Shown: piece after piece, positions 18,966 to 31,351 of the stretch
Numbering within the stretch: position 1 is the first letter of the stretch
Layout: every line of letters begins with the position of its first letter
NCBI RefSeq assembly: GCF_032854445.1
Contig: NC_088304.1
Coordinates: 8,879,704-8,943,703, forward strand
From: Liolophura sinensis
Lineage: Eukaryota; Mollusca; Polyplacophora; Chitonida; Chitonidae
Length of the DNA stretch: 64,000 nt
Direction: 5' to 3'
Notes under the pieces: model-generated
What the model saw: only the letters and a program-made list of their open reading frames with translations
The model's database searches: none
What the model was told of the DNA's origin: nothing
Program-made: the position numbers and the translations under genes

Positions 18966-20577
18966 CTGCATACATGAACAACAATAAGAACATTCATAAC
19001 GTGTGTAAATAACTAGGAAAATAGAGGATCGATATACAATGAGTGACCCATTATATCAATTTTATTTAACGAGTGGTGTAATTTTTATTTGTTCCGAGTC
19101 TCTGACGAGGAACAAAGGAAAATTACATCAAGAGTTTAATCAATTTGATATAATGAGTCACGAATTGCATATCCTATTTATCCCACAAATTATTTTGAGT
19201 GGATTAAGGATGGTTGTTAGAGAGGAAAAGGTCTGTATGTTTTAACATGCAAATAGTACATGTAAATGAGATGTGTACTGATATCGATATGTGTGAAACG
19301 GTTAAAGCCGAACACATTTCACTCAATATAGTATTTTTAAAAAAATGAGGAAATTTGTGATTTCTGTCAACAGAAAACAACACAGAGTGCTATAAGACGG
19401 CGAGCATTGATTTTTTTCGAAAATATCAGCATTCATGGCTGTTCATGTATCGAAAAATTTGGCTCTAAAATTCTGACATAAATCCATCTCACATCTCTAT
19501 GACGTCAAGCGATGACTTGTAGGGTGGAGGATCGATGATTTCGAAAATTATACTGAACGAAATATTCAAATCTAGGCTTTTAACGAGAACAATTCACCTC
19601 AAAGCTTATTTGCTGGTCTAACTAACCATCATGGAACTTAGAGAATATAACAGAACAGTGTCTACGATGTCTTAACGGGCTTGATTTTGGTTCTGTTTTG
19701 ACCAGTCCATGTGATAGTAGACGTGATGTTGAATCAAAGGCTCACACTGAGACCAATTATCGATGTGGCAAGTAGAATGGACTAGATCAAAGAATAATCG
19801 GAGGTACATCAGTTGCAGGCCAGTTTATACACACGAGTCAACTCTGTGGTGCTCTACAAAGTACTAAGGCAAGTTTGGACGTTTTTAATTTCATGAAAAT
19901 CTGATACCGAGGCATGCTGCTGTCGTTGACGGTTAAACTTGAGTTCACTGTTTGTGTGTAGCTTTTATATGCTTACAGCGTCAAGAGCTTCATTAGCTTA
20001 CATCATCCGTTGCTATTTTCAATATTTAACGAAGATGAATTTTATGCCTATCCACAGTGTTTTAAAAAACCCAACCATTTGATACCACCGCTGTTCCGGT
20101 GTAGTTAGTGATCGCCAGCCTGGCTTTTTTTCTCCCACGGCAACAAACAATAGAAGTAGCCCGGTATGCAGTAGTGCTTTTTCATTGGATAAGCTTCTCA
20201 ATGAAAGTTCAAGTGACGAATCAGAAGTTCGGATTATTTATATATCGTGTGGAGTATTGAAATTTACATCACTGTTGTTGTATCACTGACACGGGGAAAT
20301 TATTGGGAAAATACACTTATTGCACGTAAATAACTATAGAAGGATACAAACATTCTACTCACCATTTGTGGAAAACTGAATAGAACAATGAGTATTCCCA
20401 GATTTCCGGTTACTGTTGGTGAATGCATGTTTCCTCAGCAACTTAAAACTCTGTCATCCAAAGCTGGATGAACCTCCGGTTGATTTGGTATCCTTAAATA
20501 TGTAAGTTTTTCTTATTTTAGCTTCACAATTGCGAACAGACTTCAATACGCATGTGTCGAATTGATGGTTTATTTCA
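18966..20577. other. No gene seen
   Basis: AT-rich non-coding DNA with short open frames lacking splice context. Confidence 0.4.
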
Positions 20578-20697
20578 TGGCAGATCCTGGTTTTATTACC
20601 ATTGACTTGGCAGATCCTGGTTTTATTACCACTGACTTGGCAGATCCTGGTTTTATTACCACTGACTTGGCAGATCCTGGTTATTACCACTGACTTG
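20578..20697. repeat. 30-bp tandem repeat, four copies
   Basis: Unit GGCAGATCCTGGTTTTATTA followed by CCACTGACTT; the copies are nearly identical and the fourth lacks three T. Since 30 is a multiple of three, both strands stay open here, but that is a by-product of the repeat. Confidence 0.9.
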
Positions 20698-21365
20698 GTT
20701 GTCACCAGTTTAAGAGGCATGGGTGGAACCCATTCTTTCAACCAAGGCGATGGCCAATGGCTTGGAAGACTTCCTAATGGTGGACACAAACACCATAAAT
20801 ATACACCAGCAAGACAGTATTATATGTGCATCTGCTTGATGAACCAGTACTTGATGAACGCTGTGTTTCCGGACAGTGGTGGATCTGGATTTTGAAAAAC
20901 CCGATTTGCTGAAGTTTGCTTTTCGGGTGCTGAAATGAAAAATAAAAATAAATAGTTGATTCACTACACCATAATAGACACTCAACATCTATCTTCCCGC
21001 CTACGCATTCATGTTAACATATGTAGTAGAACTCTATTCCAACTCTTCATAACATAGATTTCATAGACAGGCTGCCTACAGGGTTTGTGTGTAGGAGACC
21101 CATGTATACAAAACTTCAGCTCAATACTATAAATAAAGCACTGAAGCTGTGAATTTGGTAATTTACGGTAATAATTAACACACAGACAGTGAGTCATCGA
21201 TGACACACACACACACACACCCCTCATGTTACTGTGTTCACAAATGTACACTTACAAAGCTGCTGTGATTTATGATTCAAGAACGAAACCAATTTCTTTA
21301 AAAGTCCAATTTTATTACTGTATTTCATTACATAGCAGACTTGTGTGAGTTACGAAACGTGTTTG
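20698..21365. other. No gene seen; short CA run
   Basis: A (CA)n run lies near 21202-21220. No coding signal. Confidence 0.4.
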
Positions 21366-21518
21366 AGAAGGTCTTCCAGCAACCTGCGGATGGTCGTGGG
21401 TTTCCTCCGGGCTCTGCCCGGTTTTCTCCCACCATAATGCTTGCCGCCGTCGTATAAGTGAAATGTTCTTGAGTACGGCGTAAAATAATCACCAACCAAA
21501 TAAATAGATTAATTAATT
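21366..21518 (+). mobile_element. SINE family 1, 3' body and tail
   Basis: From GAAGGTCTTCCAGCAACCTG to GAGTACGGCGTAAAAT and an AAATAAAT-type tail. Head missing. Confidence 0.8.
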
Positions 21519-21660
21519 AACAAGTCCTTCTTCCCAGCTCGAATCTTTCAGCGCTGAGTGATGATGCCTTCTACTTTTGGCCCAACCTGTGTTAATTTTA
21601 CTGAAATGGTCCCAGGTCAGTTAAGTTAGCGCTATACCAGCTCATGCTTATGTAACACAA

Positions 21661-21875
21661 CATACTCACCCAGCATCAATAGCGGGATGTTTACTCTGGC
21701 TATAGCCCGCCGCCTACGTACACGTCAATGTAGGTCCACACACATGTACGGTAACCTGGGACAACTAAAGCAAACAGGATCTGATGCAGTAATAAATCAC
21801 TTTGAGAGCTCTGGAAATTTCAGGCTAGATTTCGTGGAAATGCCCTGACCTAAATTGGTTTCTCTTTCTCTCTCC
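21661..21875. repeat. Dispersed repeat family D, copy 1
   Basis: Paired with 23696-23915 in the same orientation. Shared blocks are CATACTCACCCAGCAT at the start, a GACCTA-ATTGG block near the end, and TTTCGTGGAAAT-CCCTGACC. The two copies are diverged, so it is an old family of unknown class. Confidence 0.55.
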
Positions 21876-22826
21876 TCACTCTTCATTTCACAGGATCCGT
21901 CATTGTGCAGATACAGGGCAGAGTATGGAAGGTGAACACCGCCAAAAAACATCTCCCAAATGCATTAAGCATTTTCCAGGCCAAACAGGCATGCAAACAG
22001 GACAAAATTAAAGACAAGCCCGTCTCAATCTCCCAAATCGAATAAACATTCCCCCGAATACAGCTATAATTGAAAGAAGCAACTTTCTCCGATAAACAGA
22101 GTGGGCTTTCTCGCAATTAAATAATAGGGAGGTAATTAAGAGTACAGCCAAAGTATACCATAAAGGTCACTCAGTATATCCAATGTGAGGATCATTATTA
22201 TGTTCGTATCACCACCACCACCAAAGGACGCCATGCCACTTTCATGCCAGCGCCTTCTGTTTCTTCCATGGTTATTCTACGAAATTTGTTTTTCCGTTGT
22301 AATCTTTGATCGGGAGATGCCGCTTTCGTTTGGGAGGTGCTTGTTCGAGGGATTTTTACCGCCTGGGGAGGAGATGCTTAGGTGTTTGGTTTTGGAGAAT
22401 GTTGGTTTGGTTTGGGAGATGTTTTTTTCATTTGGGACATGTATTTTTGGATGTGCTCGCCTTCCATATCAGAACGCCCCTTGTCTAATTTATACCACTT
22501 TTTGTTGTTTTTTGTTGCCGTTACAATAAACCCTCTAAATACAGGCTAGTCTGGACTGGAGACGTAGCCGAAAGCAATCATTTTACTCACTCAGCAGCCT
22601 ATTATTCTATTTTCTTGACAAACAATTTTTCAGTATTTGGGTGCACCGAACTAGCTGACGCGGCCTGAATATAACTGGGTGGATTCCCATAGAAAAGGTG
22701 TGTACTCGTTCACACTTTTTCAATGTGTCTACTGTAGCTGTACAAACGTGTTGGTGTTGCAACATACTTGATTCCTCACTGAATGACTGCTGTGTTACAA
22801 CGACAGGCTATGACAGACTTACACTG
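21876..22826. other. No gene; scattered TTTGGGAGATG motifs
   Basis: The motif TTTGGGAGATG and variants occur several times on plus at 22310-22440 and in inverse at 21950-22040, suggesting an old inverted or rearranged low-copy repeat. The open frame at 22185-22529 is made of this repetitive G/T-rich sequence and is not supported as a gene. Confidence 0.4.
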
Positions 22827-22873
22827 TCTCGTCATCCTTTACTCGATCACCGATCGAGTAAAGAATGACGAGA
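22827..22873. repeat. Long hairpin, 21-bp stem
   Basis: CTCGTCATCCTTTACTCGAT, a five-base loop, then ATCGAGTAAAGAATGACGAG: complementary at all but one position, with a further T-A pair outside. It lies about 50 bases before the 42-bp minisatellite. Confidence 0.85.
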
Positions 22874-22920
22874 TGGGCCACTGATATAATGAGTGTTTGA
22901 CAGACTATGACAGAAAATAA

Positions 22921-23297
22921 GCCTTGTGTAGTATCACTTTAGGACACCTTACCTATAGAAAACAAACCTTGTGTATCCCTCTAGGACACCTTACCTACAG
23001 GAAACAAGCCTTGTGTATCCCTCTAGGACACCTTACCTACAGGAAACAAGCCCTGTGTATCCCTCTAGGACACCTTACCTACAGGATACAAGCCTTGTGT
23101 ATCCCTCTGGGACACCTTACCAACAGGAAACAAGCCCCGTGTATCCCTCTAGGACACCTTGCCTACAGGAAACAAGCCTTGTGTATCCCTCTGGGACACC
23201 TTACCAACATTAAACAAGCCTTGTGTATCCCTCTGGGACACCTTACCAACAGGAAACAAGCCTTGTATATCCCTCTGGGACACCTTACCTACATGTT
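22921..23297. repeat. 42-bp minisatellite, nearly nine copies
   Basis: Units start at 22941 and every 42 bases to 23277 (AGGACACCTTACCTACAGG, then AAACAAGCCTTGTGTATCCC, then TCT). Because 42 is divisible by three, two plus-strand frames stay open (14-residue repeats such as LGHLTYRKQALCIP). There is no start, splice or flanking coding support, so I call it a minisatellite and not a gene. Confidence 0.9.
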
Positions 23298-23695
23298 TCT
23301 GACATTAGCCTTGTCAAATCAATAATTCAAAGTTTACTGTTCATATCATTTACATTAGCTGTGTAGTGGTATGAAATATGTTATTTTCAAAGAGTACAGA
23401 TGGGACGCCCCAAGAGGATTGTTTTACATGATAATTTATACCTGTATATGAAAAAAGAAAGGGATATGCACGTTTTACTCCATGCCATTGTCTTAGAAGA
23501 TAATTAATCTTAATTTCTGATGGTTTTACATCTGTTGAGTACATTCCCTGTTTTATGAGGATTATTTTGAGCTCTTTACTTATGTTCCATGTTTAGTATA
23601 AAGCAAGATAGGATCGAAAATAAATTTGCAGATATCGGGCATTAGGAGACGCTTAATTTAACCCTGGGTACAAGTAAATACCTATATAACGTATC
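23298..23695. other. No feature seen
   Basis: AT-rich non-coding. Confidence 0.4.
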
Positions 23696-23915
23696 ATACT
23701 CACCCAGCATTAGGCGCGGGTTGACTAAAACCTGTTAGCTACCTCCACTTCAATGCGCAGCAGTACAGACGCACGGTAGGCATAAGTACAGCAGACGAGG
23801 GCTTGATGAGGCTATACAATCGCTTGCAGTGCCCTGGAAATTACAGGGTAAATTTCGTGGAAATACCCTGACCTATATTGGTGCCCCTCACTCCGTCCCC
23901 GCTCTCCCTCTCTCT
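23696..23915. repeat. Dispersed repeat family D, copy 2
   Basis: Diverged relative of 21661-21875 in the same orientation, ending in a CTCTCC-rich stretch. Confidence 0.55.
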
Positions 23916-23964
23916 CCAAGTACTATAAATGACGTACAGCATATGGTGTAAATATGGTGTAAAT

Positions 23965-24165
23965 CCAGAGCAGCGAGGACAGTGTGGTACAGTAAAGAAA
24001 TGACGCGATTTAGCACCATGGCTTAAGCGGAAATAGGTAAAAAATGCAATAATGTTAACTGCACTTTATTAGACATCGCTGGTCTAGAATTACTCAAAAT
24101 GCTGCTGTCATCACATTTAATGTACAAAAGCATTACAGAATGCAAAGGGACCAGGTTCCTTTGCT
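23965..24165. repeat. Dispersed repeat family C, reverse copy
   Basis: Blocks CAGAGCAGCGAGGACAGTGT, GCACCATGGCTTAAGCG and TCTAGAATTACTCAAAATGC in reverse order to the copy at 18.0 kb. Confidence 0.55.
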
Positions 24166-24610
24166 TAGTCCACTAGCAGAGTCTTGTTTATACAGAAATC
24201 CTCAGTCTTCCTTTCTGTTCCCTGTCTCCGTTATTGTGCATATCTGGGTCAGAACACACTTGAAGCCAAATATAACGGTTGGGACGGTTTGCATGCCGGA
24301 TTTAGACAACATATAGCTGTTTCCGTTACAACTTAACGGCGTGGATTCCCATGGAAAACACAAGTATTCACTAATACTTATTACGCGTGTCTGCTGTGGT
24401 AGCGCAGACGTGCTGTTTTGCCTAAGACTTGATGTGATCAATGGGTGACTGACCGCACCGTTACAATCACGGGGCTAGCCGAGCTGTGAGTCCACTATTG
24501 GACGCGTCCAGTTGCTTTTTATTTTACATGTATTGCTTTGTGTTGTTATCTAAATTGAAGTTTATTTTCGACCTTTTTTTGTGAAAGTCCATATGTAGCC
24601 TACTAATAAT
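24166..24610. other. No feature seen
   Basis: Non-coding; a 79-codon minus-strand frame at 24202-24441 lacks support. Confidence 0.35.
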
Positions 24611-25128
24611 CGTTTGCACGGGACCACTGGTAATGAAACAGCTACACGACAAACAACGGATGCCCAATCGGCTGTGACACTAAAGCCTGTTCGAATTTAT
24701 CGTTTGCATGGGAGTGAGTGAGTGAGTGAGTGCTTGGGGTTTAACGTCGTACTCAACAATTTTTCAGTCATATGACGACGAAGGAATCCTTAGGGTGCAT
24801 GTACGTGTAATGTGCCTCCTTGTTGCAGGACGGATTTCCACCGCTCTTTTTAGTGCTGCTTCACTGAGACGACTTACCAAAGGCAAGTAAGGCGCCCCGC
24901 CCGAGCCATTATACTGAAACGGGTCAACCAGTCATTGCACTATCACCTTCATGCTGAACGCCAAGCGAGGAAGTTACAACTTCCTCTTTTTTAAAGTGTT
25001 AGGCGGATTGATCCTGGATCTACCGGTCCCGAAGCGGACGTTTGCATGGGAGCACTGGTAATGAAACAGCTACACGATAAACAACGGATTCCCAAACCGC
25101 TGTTACACTAAAGCCCGTTCGAATTTCG
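24611..25128. repeat. About 90-bp duplication separated by a SINE
   Basis: The stretch beginning CGTTTGCA-GGGA-CACTGGT and ending AAAGCC-GTTCGAATTT occurs at 24611-24700 and again at 25039-25128. A SINE sits exactly at the boundary, so the tandem duplication probably predates the insertion. Confidence 0.75.
24715..25038 (-). mobile_element. SINE family 2 copy with 14-bp target duplication
   Basis: Reverse-strand copy starting with (GTGA)n, then the tail GTTTAACGTCGTACTC, and ending CCGGTCCCGAAGCGGA. Flanked by CGTTTGCATGGGAG at 24701-24714 and 25039-25052. The target duplication is a perfect match, so the copy is fairly young. Confidence 0.85.
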
Positions 25129-25130
25129 CC

Positions 25131-26174
25131 AGACAGAGCTCATAATGTGGACAAGAACCAAACTAGGCCTACTCCAAACCAGACTTGCCCTAATGCGGTT
25201 TTTGACTGTTTGGTAAAGGGCCATTCCGGTGCACACACATTTCAAGTAAATGGAACGTCTGACACTATATATATATATACATATATAGGAAAAATGATAT
25301 TGGACACAGTTATCACAGAAGAATATGTAAAACATTCTATGAAGTTTTGAGAAGATGAAGCCGAGAAGATGAAGTTCAGCACTGGGGATATGGCACTGAC
25401 GGACAATCTCTCTGAGTAACCATGTTGTAGAAGCCCTTATGAACTTGGCCAATCCCTAACGCCGAAAGCGTCACGTGATAATTGGCTGACACGTCAAAAA
25501 ACCTATTAGCTCTGGATTATCAGTGTGGTTTCCTATAATGGATAGACAAATATCGATGCACTAAATTGGATTTTACGGTTAGTTTAAGTGTTAACCACAT
25601 GCATTTTGAACCACATACTGATATTTATGAGCAGGGAAGTGAGAAAGGCTGCTCGTGTCACAATGCGTTCATGTTGTGTAAGATACCGCTGTAGTTTAGT
25701 TGAGCTGGCAATAAAAAAACGCCTCGGGAGAGTCACTGCTTGAAGAAAAATACCGTAACGTTGCATTTTTTTCCTTAGCAAAATCAGATTTATTACGATT
25801 ATATTTTCCCAATCTGTTGTCAATCAGAAAGTCATGCTATGTTCGATAAATTCCAAGAAGCGAGCCTGTTTTGTTGACAAGCAATGTAGAATTTTAAAAA
25901 TATATTTAGAACATTTTGTTAATAACATTTTATTTTTTAGTTCAACTTTATTAGCTGATTTTATGTTCACTTTCAGGCCAATATTGCTAGTATGCGACAT
26001 GGGTTCATGTATGTACACAAGTTAAGCTTCTTGGGCAAGTCGAAAGCCATGTAGCACAATACAATGTAAAAAAAAAAATGTAAAAAAAAATTTCCGTACA
26101 AATTCTGGTGTGACGTCATATTACCCCATTTGACGCTACTATGATGTCACAAAACTCCACAACTTACGCTGGAT
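25131..26174. other. No gene seen
   Basis: Contains a short (TA)n run near 25268. Several open frames of 60-114 codons on both strands overlap each other and lack splice context. Confidence 0.4.
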
Positions 26175-26181
26175 TCCTCTG

Positions 26182-26330
26182 CGGCCGTAATTGGGAAGGT
26201 CTATCAGCAACCTGCGGATGGCCATGGGTGTCTCCCGGGCTCTGCCTGGTTTCCCCGACCATAATGCTGGGCGCAGTGAAATATTCTTGGGTACGGCGTA
26301 AAACACCAATCAAATAATTAAATAAATATA
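26182..26330 (+). mobile_element. SINE family 1, 3' body and tail
   Basis: From GGCCGTAATTGGGAAGG to GGGTACGGCGTAAAACACC and an AAATAAAT tail. A stretch near 26271 has lost about ten bases compared with other copies. Confidence 0.8.
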
Positions 26331-27892
26331 TCAAATCAGCGCGTCAAATGAAGACACTTTTCATAGGTAATTGTTTTTGGTTTAGAGTGTCGTCTATGTA
26401 GATCTATACATATGTACATTAGCTTTATGTTTACGTTTTCACAAGATACACTTTGATTATACGAATAGATCCCATAACTTAATTATTGGAGTATAACACA
26501 TGTGGTTTAGAAATACTGTTTGAGATAAAGAACAAACAAGAGAAATGTGTACAGAAACAAAGGCAGTGTTGATAGATAAAAGATACCTTGCTTTCTAAGT
26601 GACTTATATCGGAAGCCGTCCGTGAAAATCAGCGCACTGGAAACCTGTGCCAGGAACAAGTGCGACAAGTATGTTCGACGAAAAAGGATGTTAGGCTTCA
26701 TCCATTTGAATGAACCCAGTGAAAGTTTTATGATTGTGGAGTTTCTCGTTTACAAGTCTACTTGATCATTTGTCACGTGGATTCTTGGATGTTGGACATG
26801 TACACGAAGTAGTGTTGTATAATGCCTGAAGAGTTTCCAGCGGAAAACCGATAACTGTGCAAGAGACTCTATCGCGGTCACCGAAACCTTTTACACGAGT
26901 TTTGTATGTAGTGCAAAAAACTCCTGCTTATTACTATTTACTTAACTATAACACTATTCGTACGGTTTTGATAAAAGAAGTATCGTTCGTGCTGTATACT
27001 GTTACAGGCAGAGTTATTTCCCTTGCGTAAGTTAATGTCAGGGTCATGTAACGTCATGGGGGTTGCAGCCATTTTCTCGGGAGGAACAACATGTGATCCC
27101 TGATCTCTGTCCCAGCATAGCGGAAAGCACTGGGTTTTCTGGTTGTTATAGCTGCCCGAACTACTGTTACAATGAGCAGGCATTGTCACATGCATATTAT
27201 GTGCCAGATTTGTTACTCTGCGGCTCTAAGTGATTGTGTTATCGCTCCATGTGTGGTTGTTGTACACGGTGATCAGCACATGTGCGATCATAGTTTTGCA
27301 GCACGCTGACCTCCAGTTTGACTTGTGAAATAAATTTAGATGTCCATAGGTTTTACTTACAGAAACCCACGTTTCACTGACAGTTTTTAGTAATTGCCGA
27401 CACCCCGTGAGGTGTTTGGAAGGAGGTACCTCTTGTGATTTTTATAGTTTTCCAAACTGGTTGCTCGTTGCCTGCTGCAGTGCTCGGACAGACTGCATTA
27501 AATATTTGACTCAATATAGTATTGGTTTAATTATGGACTGGAATTCTCCGTTCATTTCACTTTTGTCAGCGTTCATTGTTAGTTTTGTATTTTCTTCATG
27601 TATTACTGGAGTAGCAGACAGCTAGTGGAAAAGTTCTGATAATTCTCTTTTATTATTTGTTCATAGTCTATCTTGTTAATTACGTACATGTACATGCAGT
27701 TGTTGTCTGCATCTGATAGTAGACTGTGTATTACTTGCTCACAAGCCCAGTATGTTAAGTACGATACCTCCATATGAAGACCTCTTGACAGTTTGAATCA
27801 TTCCTTGGCGGATTTGGGGGGTAGATATTATTACGTATTATTAGGTTTGTTTAGCAGTGTTATATGCAGTAGGTTATCAATAACAATGTATT
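26331..27892. other. No firm gene; two weak first-exon candidates
   Basis: On minus, 26701-26586 starts MKPNILFRRTYLSHLFLAQ and runs to a donor-like AAG|GTATCT. On plus, a frame near 27531 begins MDWNSPFISLLSAFIVSFVF, like a signal peptide, but stops at 27624 without a good donor. Neither has supporting neighbours. Confidence 0.25.
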
Positions 27893-28483
27893 TATCGCGT
27901 GGGCATAAAAAATGGGCCGTACTTTGACACTCAATATCTCCGAAACCCTTTCACGTCAGCTTCTAAAAATTCACACACTCAAAAACCATTATGTCCTAAG
28001 TATACAGACTTATCCTTTAAGATTTCTGTTCATGGGACCAAAATGAAAATAGAGTCAAAAACGTATGTTCCGGACATTTCAAAATGATGTTCTACCTTGC
28101 ATTACTTGAAAAGGTGATCAATTCCTTGTCCGCCGCAGAGAAAACCATCTTGATTCAACAAAACTTGTGCCTATCTTGCAGAAGGGTTTCTCTGACACTA
28201 GAGCCAGACAATTTTTTTAGACGACACTTGATTGACGCGTGTCACACAGGTGCAGCGCGCTCTCTACTCATGACACCTGACAGGTGATGCAATGTGGGTC
28301 ACCGGAACAAGCGTTTTTGAGGCTACACTGTGTACAGACTACTCAAGCTATGGCCTTGGAAAATGGTCAGTATATTAACAAAATCATGCCATTTGAATGT
28401 CTAAAGTTTGAAAGGGTTTGAAGAAAAAGGATAATGGAGCAATGCAGCATCAAAGTACGGTCCTTTTTTATGCCCACCCGATA
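27893..28483. mobile_element. Non-autonomous element with about 34-bp terminal inverted repeats
   Basis: The left end, TATCGCGTGGGCATAAAAAA followed by TGGGCCGTACTTTGA (27893-27927), is nearly the reverse complement of the right end (28450-28483, TCAAAGTACGGTCC to GCCCACCCGATA). The 590-base body has no transposase. Short frames inside (27899-28087, 28084-28287) are not supported. I could not fix the target duplication, so the superfamily is unassigned. Confidence 0.75.
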
Positions 28484-28900
28484 TACATACACATAAGAAA
28501 TAACGTCAACCTATATGGACTTGGATCGGCGGGTGTGTAATGTGTGTGTGTATTGGCTGACACAGAGATGTTGTATACACAAACATGTAGACAAGTAGTA
28601 AATAACCACACCAAACAGCATGTTTCCTCAATTGTAATTAATGTATGTTTCCTTTGGTTTTATCATTCTTTGGGTGTTTTCATAATAAAGGCTACAAAGA
28701 CACCTCAAACAGGCTGGCTTCCGCTTTGCTCCGTTACAATGCACATTCCATTGTTAATTTTTTCTTCGCTATGAGAATGTAACTGTTAAAGTTAGTAACA
28801 AGCTGTAGCATACTTTTAATTTAGATTTTGTATAATCTGGTTCCCGTAATCCGGAAATATTCAGGAGTGACTTTCATGTTTTGGGTTTTATTTTTATCCA

Positions 28901-28925
28901 GGGATGGGGTGGGGTGGGGTGGGGG
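28901..28925 (+). other. Potential G-quadruplex
   Basis: Runs GGG, GGGG, GGGG, GGGG and GGGGG are separated by one or two bases (AT, T, T, T), which meets the usual four-tract quadruplex rule. Confidence 0.6.
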
Positions 28926-28937
28926 ATCCGACAAGAG

Positions 28938-28995
28938 AGTGAGTGAGTGAGTACTTGGGGTTTAACGTCGTACTTACTTAATTTTTCAGTCCACA
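28938..28995 (-). mobile_element. SINE family 2, tail fragment
   Basis: GAGTGAGTGAGTGAG followed by TTGGGGTTTAACGTCGTACT, the reversed 3' tail only. Confidence 0.7.
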
Positions 28996-29212
28996 CGTGC
29001 CATTACACTCCTATGTAAAAAAAAAAAATTAAAAACCGTAATTCGTGTATAATTTCCAGGTCGAACTATAATATAGGTAGCCTATTGCCCAGACGTCTTG
29101 TGACTCAACTGTTCTTAAATGTTCCATTCTGGTGTAATAAGAACGTATGCATTTCCAGCCTCTAGCTCTGCCACTTGTGGAATCTTAGAAGTGTAACTGT
29201 TCGTTTATTTCA

Positions 29213-29272
29213 TTTTTTATTTGATTGGTGTTTTACGACGTACTCAAGAATATTTCACTTATACGACTTAAC
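29213..29272 (-). mobile_element. SINE family 1, tail fragment
   Basis: TTTATTTGATTGGTGTTTTA followed by CGACGTACTCAAGAATATTT and CACTTATACGA: reversed 3' tail. Confidence 0.7.
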
Positions 29273-30239
29273 TATTCCTGTGAAAAACTGTACTGTCACT
29301 ACATCTACGGAATGTAGGTTTGCTTACAAACCCACTTGAGGACAGTGCTTGTTTATAGAATTATGAGATTAAGTTTACGTGTACATATAGGCAGATAGAG
29401 TTTTTCAGTGGAAATCCCCGTGCCTTTTCACGGTCCATGTAGTTGAATATTAGCTCAGCTGTAAAATCTATTCTGCACCTGAGCGACCCTAGCTGACGCC
29501 GTATGTGTGTGGCGTATAACGTGGTAGATAGACGGGAGTTGATAGTTAACTGAAACACGACTGGGTCATTCATGTGTGTACACGAAGACTAGGCCTAATC
29601 GTCTTGCAGAAATACCTAAAGACCCGGCTTGAGTGTTTATATTAAAAGATTAACCCTACATGAAGTTAAAATTCCCTTGAAGATGCATACGAAGTATTGA
29701 GAAGATCATTTTAGGCACAAGTATGTGTCTCCTCTGTCTCCACTCTCCTTCACGCTGTGACATCATGGCCTCTTTTCTCAAGGCTGGGTATTTTCACAGG
29801 AAAGCCCCTCATGCCACTTAGTTTCGTTTTAGCTTCGTAGTGACATAGGCTGCTCACAACCTAGAGGACTCAGAGCACGGAAAATAGCGATTATTCTGCA
29901 TCTCACATATGAGGTAGGTTATGTTCATCGACTAAGATCCACACTATTTTTGCCATTGTCCATGGCATTGCCGCTATAGTAAAAGGTGAGAGTTGAGGCG
30001 TGATTGTGATTTTCTGTCTAAAACGCCTAGGTAAATCTTACCGGTTACATGTGACCATTTACCTAATATCAGGCTTGACCATGATAGTTGGTTTCATTAC
30101 TCTGCTCCGGTTATATTCTCCATGCTGTAGCCTTTATATTGTACGCCTGTATAAACCTGGATTGTGCTGGTCAGCTGAGTCTCCTCGAGACCTACCAGTA
30201 GGTAGCGCATCCGGTTTGGGGGTGGTAGATCCATGGTGA

Positions 30240-30340
30240 AGCCCATATAGCTTCCTCGCTGAGCGTTCAGCATTAAGAGGATAGTGCCACGACTGATTGA
30301 CCCGTATCGGTATAATAACTCGGGTGGGGCAACTGACTTA
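30240..30340 (+). mobile_element. SINE family 2, left part, cut by element B
   Basis: Matches the 591-924 copy from CTTCCTCGCT through GGGGC-ACT-ACTT, then stops exactly where element B begins. The right part resumes at 36208 with CTTACCTTCGGTAAGTCG. CTTA (30337-30340 and 36208-36211) is the target duplication. Confidence 0.85.
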
Positions 30341-31351
30341 TGTTACGGTATTGAAAACAGCAACAGAAAACAGACTCAGTGACTCAATATTACAATGTAA
30401 ACAATGCTATATATATAAAATGAGACGTACAGTTTTACAGACAGTTCAACAACAACAACAACATACACATCAGTATTACCGGTCTTTAAAAGTTTCCAGT
30501 TCACCTTTGCATTACAAGGAATGTATTCCAGGAAATCCAACGTAAAGACCATGGGATAAACACACAGTTCACACAAGTCACAAATTGTCCCAGTCAGGTA
30601 CTTCGCTAGGTTAGCGAACACAGTACACAGGTTACACAGGACTGGAACAGTCAAGCCTTTGAATGACGTCACACCCGCAGAGCACAACACAGGGTAAATA
30701 CAGGCATGGAGGTATAATCCACTTCAGATCAGTCACAGCTCCCGCAGAAGCTCACAAACGAGCCGTTCAGAGACGTAGAGTAATGTCACCTTGTGGCAGA
30801 ACGAACGTCCTTTGCAAAACTGAAAACTTCAGTTTAGAGTCCTTGACGACCTTGTCGGTCAGGTGAGGTCAGCGTGTTAAACAAATTACACAGTCCACAC
30901 TGTATAATCATAATAAAGATCCGAACACCAATAAACGTGACTTCCGCAGAAATTCACATAAATCAGACATCAGTACTACTGTGGTACACAAACGGTGCCG
31001 GCATAAAAAACTGTCCTCCCAAATGAAACTGGCATCACCAGCTCATATCAAAATAATGGACTCGATACGAGAGCGTCTCACACTCTCCTGGCTCCCAGTG
31101 GATGCAGCAAAAAATACCTCCCCTCTGCACAGAAAACACGGCTTATATACGTGCCAGGTGGATTCAACTATTTTTAAACACAGAGTTTAACAGCCAATGA
31201 ACAGCCAGTTAAATAAACAGAGCCTTGAACAAGGTGCTTTCGGCCAGGTCCGCGCTGTACATATATAACAGGGCCTGTTATGCTTATAACATATAACACA
31301 AAGGCCCGCAGACTAACAGTACATGAAAACGTTAAATAGTCATACATAACA
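30341..31351 (-). repeat. 3' LTR of element B
   Basis: 1011 bases, reads TGTTATG...CGTAACA on the minus strand. TATATAAG at 31149-31142. Carries the 129-base segment missing from the other LTR (about 30893-31021). Confidence 0.93.

Larger units (their letters stand above)
28484..30239. other. No gene seen; SINE scraps
   Basis: Holds a G-rich run (28901-28925), two SINE fragments (28938-28995, 29213-29272) and a family C fragment (29990-30150). Otherwise non-coding. Confidence 0.4.

Noticed and set aside
22924-23325. 133-codon repeat protein, or a CRISPR-like array
   Set aside because: Direct 42-base units without unique spacers, so not CRISPR; frames are open only because 42 is divisible by three.
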